This document shows positions 1-5,017 of a DNA stretch of 5,017 nucleotides, piece after piece. The translations under genes were made by a program, and so were the position numbers. Source of the DNA: Bacteroidales bacterium. Its GTDB lineage: Bacteria > Bacteroidota > Bacteroidia > Bacteroidales > UBA4181. Each line of letters starts with the position of its first letter. Position 1 is the first letter of the stretch. The DNA lies in NCBI GenBank assembly GCA_031260845.1, contig JAISKR010000329.1:1-5017 (forward strand), given 5' to 3'. The notes beneath the pieces are model-generated. The model saw only the letters and a program-made list of their open reading frames with translations, did not search any database and had not been told where the DNA came from.

Positions 1-1
1 A

Positions 2-340
2 CACGCATTGCCAATGGCTAAGGTGGTTGTAAAACGATTGATTCCTTATAAAAATAATGTCCATACAATCACTTCTGATAATGGCTCTGAATTTGCTGAA
101 CATCAGTATATCGCAAAAAAACTGAATGCAAAGTTCTTTTTTGCTCATCCCTATTCTTCTTGGGAAAGAGGACTGAACGAATATACAAATGGGTTAATCA
201 GGCAATACATCCCTAAAAGTTCAGATTTTAACCACTATTCCAATGAATTTATCGCTCTGATACAGAATAAAATAAACAGAAGACCAAGAAATAAATTGAA
301 CTTCCTGACGCCTTCTAAACTTTTTTATGCATCTTTGTAA
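2..340 (+). CDS. IS30-family transposase, C-terminal part (5' end outside window)
   Basis: This is the C-terminal portion of a DDE transposase that moves an IS30-type insertion sequence. The frame is open from base 2 with no convincing start, so the gene continues upstream; about 112 residues are visible, against roughly 300 or more in full-length relatives. The visible part holds the second catalytic Asp in TSDNGSEF (codon 77-79) and the catalytic Glu in the segment SSWERGLNEYTNGLIRQY (codon 179-181). The D-33-E spacing and the WERG...NGLIRQY(I/F)PK block are diagnostic of IS30. The typical tail follows (NRRPRNKLNF, then TPSKLFY) and the protein ends at a natural TAA, so the 3' end looks intact. 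By eye the DNA is more AT-rich than the genes that follow, which fits a mobile element. Whether the whole element is functional cannot be judged because the first catalytic Asp and the left end are not visible. Confidence 0.93.
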   Translation, partial: HALPMAKVVVKRLIPYKNNVHTITSDNGSEFAEHQYIAKKLNAKFFFAHPYSSWERGLNEYTNGLIRQYIPKSSDFNHYSNEFIALIQNKINRRPRNKLNFLTPSKLFYASL

Positions 341-348
341 TATCTTTT

Positions 349-373
349 GTCGCATTTAGAACTTGAATCTGCC
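349..373. repeat. Probable right terminal inverted repeat of the IS30 element
   Basis: A GTCGCATTTAGAACTTGAAT-type sequence lies about 10 bp after the transposase stop, where IS30 elements carry their right inverted repeat. Its general form (GTnGCAnTT...TTGAAT) resembles, from memory, ends of Bacteroidota IS30 elements. The left repeat is outside the window, so the match, the exact outer boundary and any target duplication cannot be confirmed. Confidence 0.4.
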
Positions 374-419
374 CGCACGCCTTAATTTTTATTTTTTTAA
401 ATTGTAATTGATTTTTTCG

Positions 420-427
420 TATCTTTG
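420..427 (+). promoter_or_regulatory. Bacteroidota-type -7 promoter element for the DUF2339-DUF3999 genes
   Basis: TATCTTTG matches the TAnnTTTG consensus read by the Bacteroidota primary sigma factor. It lies 24 bp before the ATG at 452, so transcription would begin near 433-436 and leave a leader of only about 16-19 nt. A clear -33 TTTG is lacking: TTG at 402-404 is spaced 15 bp (short) and a T-rich run near 392-398 is spaced about right. The element also decides the gene start, because the in-frame TTG at 425 lies inside the promoter and could hardly be translated from this transcript. No Shine-Dalgarno sequence precedes 452, only A/T-rich sequence, as is usual in this phylum. Confidence 0.6.
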
Positions 428-451
428 TCCAATCTATATTTAAACATTATC

Positions 452-2740
452 ATGAGCGCGGACAGAGAACAGTTAAAAAAACTGACGGACGGTTTAAATG
501 TGTTGGCAGCCCGACAGGCAGGTTTTGCGAAGGATTTGGAACAGTTGCGTGCGCAACTTTCACATTTAACGGCGGAGGCAGACCTTGAAGTCAATCCGGT
601 TGTAACGCCTGTTATTGTGCCGACGCAGGAAACCATTGTGCCGGTTCAGCCACCTGTTGCAGCGGCTGCAAAACCGGTTCCCTTGCAGCCCGCAAAGAGC
701 AAATCGAACTTCGAGAAATTTGTGGGTGAGAATCTCTTGAACAAAATCGGCATCGTCATCATTGTGCTCGGGGTGGCGATAGGCGCAAAATATGCCATTG
801 ACCACGAACTGATTACCCCGCTGACACGGATTGTGCTGGGATATTTGTTTGGTGTGGGCTTGTTGGGCGTTGCTTTCAAACTGAAACGGCAGTACGAAGG
901 ATTTAGCGCGGTGCTGCTTAGCGGTTCAATGGCTATCCTGTATGTCATCACTTACGTTGCCTACGATTTCTACGCACTCATTCCGCAAGGCGTATCTTTT
1001 GCGCTGATGGTGGTATTTACGGCATTCACCATCCTTGCGGCAATACAATACAACCGGCAGGTGATAGCGCATATCGGTTTGGTGGGCGCTTACGCAGTGC
1101 CTTTTCTGCTAAGCCGCAACGATGGCAATGTAGTGACGCTGTTCAGTTATATAGCCATCATCAACGCAGGCATTATGGCGGTTTCTTTCAAAAAATACTG
1201 GAAATCGCTTTATTACGTTGCCTTTCCGCTCACATGGCTCATCTATGCTATATGGTACGCCACAAAGTACAGTTACAACGATGCTGCCTTTACGATAGCG
1301 CTTGTTTTTGCGGGGATATTCTTCGCCACGTTCTATGCGATATTTTTGTGTTATAAACTGTTGCACAACAGCAAATACAACGAAGGCGACATTTTGCTGT
1401 TATTGGCAAATGCGTTCATTTTCTTCGGTTTCGGGTACGCCACTTTCAACAAGACAGCCGACGGCGAGCAATTGCTGGGACTTTTTACCTTGTTCAACGC
1501 ATTGATACATTTTGCGGTAGGCGTGATGCTGTACCGGCAAAAATTGGTGGACAAGCAACTTTTCTATCTTATTGTCGGCTTGGTATTGGTGTTCATCACC
1601 ATCGCCATTCCGGTGCAGTTGGAGGGCAGTTGGGTGACGCTGCTGTGGGCAGGCGAAGCGGCGCTGCTTTGCTGGATAGGACGCACGAAAAAGGTCGCTC
1701 TGTACGAACAATTGTCGCTGCCCCTCATGCTGCTTGCCTTTTTCAGCATCATCCACGACTGGAAAGGTCATGACTACGACCAACTGACGCCCTTTTTCAA
1801 CGTACAGTTTCTCTGCGGGCTCATATTTGCAGGCGCTTTCGCATGGATTGTGTATCTGAACACGAACAAAAAATATCGGACCAGCCTGAATTCGCAAAAA
1901 TTTTGGACTAAAACGCTCACCGTCACTGCCGTCAGCATTTTTCTAACAAGCCTGTATTTCACGTTCTACGTCGAAATTTACGAGTATTTTGAGCATCTGC
2001 GCCAAGCGTCCCTGATACCCGCCGAAGATGAATATGAGGAATGGCTGCCGAATCCCAATATCCGGTATCGCCGGTCTATCTGGCTCACCTGTTATTCGTT
2101 GCTGTTCTTTGCAGTGATAACGGTGATTAACAGGTGGAAAATCCGCAACAAAGTGTTCGCCAATGTGATGCTTTGGCTGAATGTGGCTGCCATCGTCTGG
2201 TTTCTCACCGCCGGACTGTACAACCTGAGTCAGTTGCGCGAAAACTTCTTAGACGGCGCCCGCAGTACGGCTTTCGACATTATTATCCGCTACATAGTTC
2301 TCTTTTTTGCAGGCGGAATGTTGGCGGTCATCTACCGGCAAATCCGCGACAGCGAGTTGATAACAAGAACCCTGCACGTCCCGATAGTGCTGTTTCTGCA
2401 TCTTGCCATCCTGTGGACAGCCGGCAGCGAACTGCTCAACTGGTTTGATATTGCCGGTTTTGACGGAAGTCAATCTTACAAACGGCTGAGCATTCTGTGG
2501 GGCGTCTATTCGCTGTGGCTGATAGTGTTGGGCATCCTGAAAAGGTTGAAATACCTGCGCATTGGCGCCATTTCGCTTCTCGGCGTCACCCTCGTCAAAC
2601 TGTTTTTCTACGACATAGCGCATTTGGACGCCATCGCCAAAACAATTGTCTTTGTTTCGTTGGGTATCCTGCTGTTAATCATTTCGTTTCTTTACAACAA
2701 GTACAAACATATCATCTATGATGAAAAAGACCATCCTTAG
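452..2740 (+). CDS. DUF2339 polytopic inner-membrane protein
   Basis: A 762-residue integral membrane protein of the DUF2339 family (Pfam PF10101); its biochemical function is not established. Residues 1-45 are polar and probably form a short coiled coil (heptad-like EQLKKL...DLEQLRAQL). Residues 46-85 are a Pro/Val/Ala-rich linker. The family signature begins at about 86 with NFEKFVGENLLNKIGI, and then about 20-22 hydrophobic segments run from about 98 to 748. The C-terminal family block includes LVKLFFYDIAHLD (about 714-726) and LGILLLIISFLYNKY (about 737-751). The longest polar break is about 509-540 (acidic, EDEYEEWLPNPN), probably a loop outside the bilayer. The length is normal for the family and the frame is intact. 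ATG 452 was chosen over the in-frame TTG at 425, which lies in the promoter element. The gene overlaps the next one by 23 bp, so the two are probably expressed together. The DUF2339 assignment is firm; a role in envelope assembly or transport is only inferred. Confidence 0.92.
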   Translation: MSADREQLKKLTDGLNVLAARQAGFAKDLEQLRAQLSHLTAEADLEVNPVVTPVIVPTQETIVPVQPPVAAAAKPVPLQPAKSKSNFEKFVGENLLNKIGIVIIVLGVAIGAKYAIDHELITPLTRIVLGYLFGVGLLGVAFKLKRQYEGFSAVLLSGSMAILYVITYVAYDFYALIPQGVSFALMVVFTAFTILAAIQYNRQVIAHIGLVGAYAVPFLLSRNDGNVVTLFSYIAIINAGIMAVSFKKYWKSLYYVAFPLTWLIYAIWYATKYSYNDAAFTIALVFAGIFFATFYAIFLCYKLLHNSKYNEGDILLLLANAFIFFGFGYATFNKTADGEQLLGLFTLFNALIHFAVGVMLYRQKLVDKQLFYLIVGLVLVFITIAIPVQLEGSWVTLLWAGEAALLCWIGRTKKVALYEQLSLPLMLLAFFSIIHDWKGHDYDQLTPFFNVQFLCGLIFAGAFAWIVYLNTNKKYRTSLNSQKFWTKTLTVTAVSIFLTSLYFTFYVEIYEYFEHLRQASLIPAEDEYEEWLPNPNIRYRRSIWLTCYSLLFFAVITVINRWKIRNKVFANVMLWLNVAAIVWFLTAGLYNLSQLRENFLDGARSTAFDIIIRYIVLFFAGGMLAVIYRQIRDSELITRTLHVPIVLFLHLAILWTAGSELLNWFDIAGFDGSQSYKRLSILWGVYSLWLIVLGILKRLKYLRIGAISLLGVTLVKLFFYDIAHLDAIAKTIVFVSLGILLLIISFLYNKYKHIIYDEKDHP

Positions 2741-3959
2741 CCTTTCCCTGTTGGGATGCCTCGTCTGCCTGTGGGGACAGATGGACGAGTATGCCTGCCG
2801 GCGCGAAATGACCGGCAGGGCGGAACAATGGCACAAAATCCGTTTGCCTGACGATATTTTCGTAAATGCGGCACGCGACCTGCATGATTTGCGGATATAC
2901 GGCGTCACGCAGGAGGGCGACACCATCGAAGCCCCATATTTGCTGCAATCAACGAACGACAAGACCATCGAAAAAGAGGTAATATACAAGATTATCAATA
3001 CAACTCACAACGCCAAAGGTTATTATTTTACGTTTGAAATGCCCTTACCGGAAACGGTGAACCGGCTCGTGCCTGAGTTCGGGCAGAAAAATTTCGACTG
3101 GCAGATAACTCTTGAAGGCAGTCAGAATCAGCAGGAATGGTTTGTCATTACTGAAAACTACCGTATTCTGTCCATCAGCAACGAACTGACGGATTATCGC
3201 TTTACGGAGATTGCCTTTGCCGATTCTAAATACCGCTATTTGCGGCTATGCGTGGCAAGCAGTGAGCAACCGGAGTTATGGCAGGCGTCAGTCAGCCGTT
3301 ATGAGCGTATCGCAGGCGATTTTCGCAGTTATCCGGCAACAATAGTCAGCAACAAAACCGACGACAACAAGAAAACCACTGAAATAGAGGTAGCGCTGGC
3401 AGGTTTCGTGCCCATCAATTTTATCCGTCTTCACATTGATGAAAACGTGGATTACTACCGCCCCGTGAGCATCTATGCCCTTACAGACGAGATTCAAACC
3501 ATCACTCAACAAGGGTTGCAGGAACATTACCGCCCAATAGCATCCGGCGAAGTGAGTTCGTTGGAGAAAAACGAGTTCCGGTTTTCCGGCGTGGCAGGGA
3601 AAAAATTGCGAATAATCATCCACAACCACGACAATTTGCCCGTTTCGGTGAATAAGGTCGAGGTGCAAGGCAATATTCCCGATATTTTGGTACGGTTTAG
3701 CCGCGAAGCCAAGTATTTTCTGTGTTACGGCAATCCGAAAGCAGGGTATCCGCAATACGACATTGAACGTTTTGCGGACAAGATACCCGACGAGCCGGTA
3801 TTGCTTGCATTAGGCGAAGAGGTAGTTGTGAAAACGACGGATGACAGCCGTTCCGTATCACCGCTGTTTGCCAACAAACTTTGGCTGTGGGGCGTCATGG
3901 TGGTGATTATCCTGCTGCTGGGATGGTTTTCGCTGAAAATGCTGAAGGAGAAGGGATAG
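2718..3959 (+). CDS. DUF3999 periplasmic protein with C-terminal membrane anchor
   Basis: A 413-residue protein matching the DUF3999 family (PF13163), known as a neighbour of DUF2339 genes; function unknown. Residues 1-20 form a signal peptide (MMKK, hydrophobic core, probable cleavage near LWG-Q21). The mature start (DEYACRREMTG..W..I.LPDD, then DLHDLRIYG) is the typical family opening. Residues about 113-178 (WQITLEGSQNQQEWFVI, then YRYLRL) and about 226-318 (FIRLHID, YYRPVSIY, then IHNHDNLPVSVNKVEV) resemble two discoidin-like, carbohydrate-binding-type beta-sandwiches. The conserved YFLCYGNPKAGYPQYDI lies at 333-349. One membrane helix at about 388-406 is followed by a short basic tail (KMLKEKG). 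The predicted topology is bulk in the periplasm and tail in the cytoplasm. The start lies inside the end of the DUF2339 gene in another frame, suggesting translational coupling; a second ATG at 2721 is equally possible. The discoidin-like reading is inference from sequence pattern. Confidence 0.88.
   Translation: MMKKTILSLSLLGCLVCLWGQMDEYACRREMTGRAEQWHKIRLPDDIFVNAARDLHDLRIYGVTQEGDTIEAPYLLQSTNDKTIEKEVIYKIINTTHNAKGYYFTFEMPLPETVNRLVPEFGQKNFDWQITLEGSQNQQEWFVITENYRILSISNELTDYRFTEIAFADSKYRYLRLCVASSEQPELWQASVSRYERIAGDFRSYPATIVSNKTDDNKKTTEIEVALAGFVPINFIRLHIDENVDYYRPVSIYALTDEIQTITQQGLQEHYRPIASGEVSSLEKNEFRFSGVAGKKLRIIIHNHDNLPVSVNKVEVQGNIPDILVRFSREAKYFLCYGNPKAGYPQYDIERFADKIPDEPVLLALGEEVVVKTTDDSRSVSPLFANKLWLWGVMVVIILLLGWFSLKMLKEKG
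2794..2819 (+). other. GC-rich perfect hairpin inside the DUF3999 coding start
   Basis: CCTGCCGG (2794-2801) and CCGGCAGG (2812-2819) form a perfect 8-bp GC-rich stem around a 10-nt loop, about 75 nt into the gene, at codons for the first mature residues. No T-run follows, so it is not an intrinsic terminator. It could slow ribosomes near the signal peptide or be chance; its role is unknown. Confidence 0.4.
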
Positions 3960-3960
3960 T

Positions 3961-4071
3961 TATAAATGGTTATAAGTTGTGATAGATTGTGATAAGTTGT
4001 GATACATAGTGATAAGTTGTGATACATAGTGATACAATTGTGACACATTGTTATAAGTTGTTATAAATAAA
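3961..4071. repeat. Degenerate 10-bp tandem repeat array (consensus GATAAGTTGT)
   Basis: The region directly after the DUF3999 stop is filled by about eleven head-to-tail units of 10 bp, with one 11-bp unit at 4031-4041. Units vary around (G/T)ATAAGTTGT and GATACATAGT. A higher-order 20-bp unit, GATAAGTTGTGATACATAGT, is exactly duplicated at 3991-4010 and 4011-4030, and the 20-bp periodicity holds over 3989-4034. This pattern indicates expansion by slippage or unequal exchange. The near-helical spacing would put every unit on about the same face of the DNA, but no binding protein is evident. No terminator-like stem with a T-run is seen here. The array ends at the ATG of the longest reading of the next gene. 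Confidence 0.9.
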
Positions 4072-4964
4072 TGGGTATAAATAATGATACGGTTGTGATT
4101 CATTGTCAATTGCCTTCGGCGAGGGCTTCGCCGTTATCAATTGTCAACTGTCAATTTATTTTGGTTTTCTTGTTTTATCCTGTTTTTGTCACGCATTGTT
4201 GGGCTGGGAATGATAATTATCCTTTGGGCGCTCGTTCAGCCGGCGTGGCGTCGGCGTCTGTCGCTCTTTCGGATATATGGTCTTCTGCCAACAATCAGGC
4301 GGGACTGGCGTATATTGAAAAACCAACGGCGGCTTTTTACTACGAAAGCCGCTGGAACGTGCAACAATTAGCCGTGAATGCCGGAGCAATCGCGGTTCCA
4401 GTCAAATCCACCATTATCGGACTGAATTACCGCCATTTCGGATATTCACAATACAGCGACACGAAATTTGGATTGACTGTTGCCAAAAAATTATGGGAGA
4501 AAATAGCCGTAGGCGTGCAGATGGACTATTTCCACACTTATTATGCCTACGATTACGGGCAATTCGACGTGCTTAGCGCCGAAATAGGCATTCAGTACGA
4601 GCCGATACAAAATTTGAAAGCCGGAGCACACCTCTTCAACGTGACGCACAGCAAGCAAAAAGCCAATCACGACGAATATATCCCCACCGTGATGCGCTTC
4701 GGACTGAGTTATACGATAAAGGACATGGCGACTGTGAGCGTGGAAACGGAAAAGGATACGCGAATGAAAGCGATTTTCAAGGCAGGGCTGGAATTTAAGC
4801 CTGTCGGCAATCTGTATCTGCGCTATGGTATGTCCAACGGGCTTATGTATCAATACACTTTTGGCATAGGCTATTCGTGGAAACATTTTTCTTTCGACAT
4901 GGCGTTCAGCCGCCACCGATTGTTGGGCTACAGTCCGCATCTTTCGTTGATTGCCACGTTATGA
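4071..4964 (+). CDS. Probable outer-membrane beta-barrel protein, PorV/PorQ/FadL-like; start uncertain
   Basis: The longest reading is 297 residues. A signal-peptide-like stretch (FILVFLFYPVFV, then THCWAG, about 29-46) precedes the mature protein, which starts near NDNYPLGARSAG. The block GARSAGVASASVALSDIWSS...NQAGLA (53-80) is the N-terminal signature of PorV/PorQ and related FadL-like barrels, whose usual form is GAR-AGMG-A-VAL-D-----NPAGLA. Alternating polar/aromatic strands follow to the C-terminus (for example YLRYGMSNGL and YTFGIGYSW). The likely place is the outer membrane; the cargo or role is unknown, and it cannot be equated with a specific type IX secretion component. The start is unclear: ATG 4071 sits at the end of the 10-bp array, and residues 1-28 are encoded by repeat DNA. 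TTG at 4110 or 4161 would be shorter, but the latter leaves no basic n-region. No promoter of the TAnnTTTG type is evident close upstream. Confidence 0.7.
   Translation: MGINNDTVVIHCQLPSARASPLSIVNCQFILVFLFYPVFVTHCWAGNDNYPLGARSAGVASASVALSDIWSSANNQAGLAYIEKPTAAFYYESRWNVQQLAVNAGAIAVPVKSTIIGLNYRHFGYSQYSDTKFGLTVAKKLWEKIAVGVQMDYFHTYYAYDYGQFDVLSAEIGIQYEPIQNLKAGAHLFNVTHSKQKANHDEYIPTVMRFGLSYTIKDMATVSVETEKDTRMKAIFKAGLEFKPVGNLYLRYGMSNGLMYQYTFGIGYSWKHFSFDMAFSRHRLLGYSPHLSLIATL
4099..4157. repeat. 7-bp repeat cluster (TCAATTG type) around a GC-rich hairpin
   Basis: Heptamers TTCATTG (4099-4105) and TCAATTG (4106-4112) lie to the left. TCAATTG, TCAACTG and TCAATTT lie head to tail at 4137-4157. Between them is a GC-rich core whose arms CGGCGA (4117-4122) and TCGCCG (4128-4133) form a 6-bp stem with a 5-nt loop. 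Repeats of this style, which read as SIVNCQ-like peptide when translated, recur between genes in Bacteroidales genomes, as I recall them. The cluster has no T-run after the hairpin, so a terminator is unlikely. It overlaps the 5' part of the frame that encodes the following barrel protein. Confidence 0.75.
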
Positions 4965-4984
4965 AAAAATATGATTATCCGCCG

Positions 4985-5017
4985 TAATTCTTAATTGCGC
5001 AAGCCTTAATTCTTAAT
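4985..5017. repeat. A/T-rich direct repeat flanking a GC core, cut by window end
   Basis: The 11-mer TAATTCTTAAT occurs exactly twice (4985-4995 and 5007-5017), 22 bp apart start to start. Between the copies is an 11-bp GC-richer core, and the palindrome TTGCGCAA (4995-5002) spans the left boundary. The layout, A/T-rich repeats around a GC core, echoes the cluster at 4099-4157 although the sequence differs. More copies may follow beyond the window. Confidence 0.6.

Noticed and set aside
425..451. In-frame TTG start nine codons upstream for the DUF2339 gene
   Set aside because: The TTG is the end of the TATCTTTG promoter element, so it would lie upstream of the transcript; ATG 452 is the better start.
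1400..1897. Minus-strand frame of 165 residues inside the DUF2339 gene
   Set aside because: It lies wholly antisense to a well-supported membrane-protein gene and has no recognisable domain; codon-bias shadow.
2754..2771. Lipobox-like LLGC (residues 11-14) in the DUF3999 signal peptide
   Set aside because: The hydrophobic core continues after this Cys and no acidic lipoprotein-export residues follow; a normal signal peptide cut near residue 20 fits better.
3725..4048. Minus-strand frame of 107 residues rich in CITTYHNLSQ-like repeats
   Set aside because: It is the antisense reading of the 10-bp array and the DUF3999 gene end; the repetitive peptide simply reflects the DNA repeat.
3961..4071. 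Possible origin with DnaA boxes (TGTGATAAG-like units)
   Set aside because: The units lack one G of the DnaA-box complement TGTGGATAA, and no dnaA, dnaN or replication gene is nearby.
4117..4133. Intrinsic terminator at the GC hairpin
   Set aside because: The stem is only 6 bp and is not followed by a T-run, and it lies inside the open frame leading into the barrel gene.
3961..4157. CRISPR array
   Set aside because: Units are 7-10 bp, contiguous and without unique spacers, and no cas gene is present.
4141..4371. Alternative frame starting at TTG 4141 with a hydrophobic N-terminus
   Set aside because: After the hydrophobic stretch it loses any family resemblance, while the overlapping frame carries the clear GARSAG...NQAGLA barrel signature.

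Overview
The window looks like a chromosomal segment of a Bacteroidota organism, most likely Bacteroidales or a close relative. The basis is a Bacteroidota-type promoter (TAnnTTTG), no Shine-Dalgarno sequence at the starts, an IS30 transposase of the type common in this phylum, and short A/T-rich repeat clusters between genes. No species can be named. There are no rRNA or tRNA genes, and no CRISPR, phage or defence genes.

Layout: (1) 1-340 is the C-terminal third of an IS30-family transposase, cut by the window edge, with its probable right terminal repeat just after the stop. (2) 341-451 is an AT-rich spacer holding a TATCTTTG promoter element at 420-427. (3) 452-2740 encodes a very hydrophobic DUF2339 membrane protein with about 20-22 predicted membrane segments. 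(4) 2718-3959 overlaps it by 23 bp and encodes a DUF3999 protein: signal peptide, large extracytoplasmic beta-rich region, one C-terminal membrane anchor. (5) 3961-4071 is an array of about eleven degenerate 10-bp units. (6) 4099-4157 is a second cluster, of 7-bp units around a GC-rich hairpin. (7) The frame running from 4071 or later to 4964 encodes a probable outer-membrane beta-barrel of PorV/PorQ/FadL-like appearance, whose apparent N-terminus is made of repeat DNA. (8) 4985-5017 is a third A/T-rich repeat with a GC core, cut by the window end.

How the genes fit together: DUF2339 and DUF3999 proteins are recurrent neighbours in Gram-negative bacteria, and the overlap here implies co-transcription and probably translational coupling. 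The simplest inference is an inner-membrane complex in which the polytopic DUF2339 protein works with the anchored periplasmic DUF3999 protein. Its biochemical role is unknown. The downstream barrel lies on the same strand and could belong to the same envelope locus, but about 110 bp or more of repeats separates it, so the link is weak. The most unusual parts are the uncharacterised membrane pair and the three different short-repeat clusters, one of which overlaps the start of the barrel gene.
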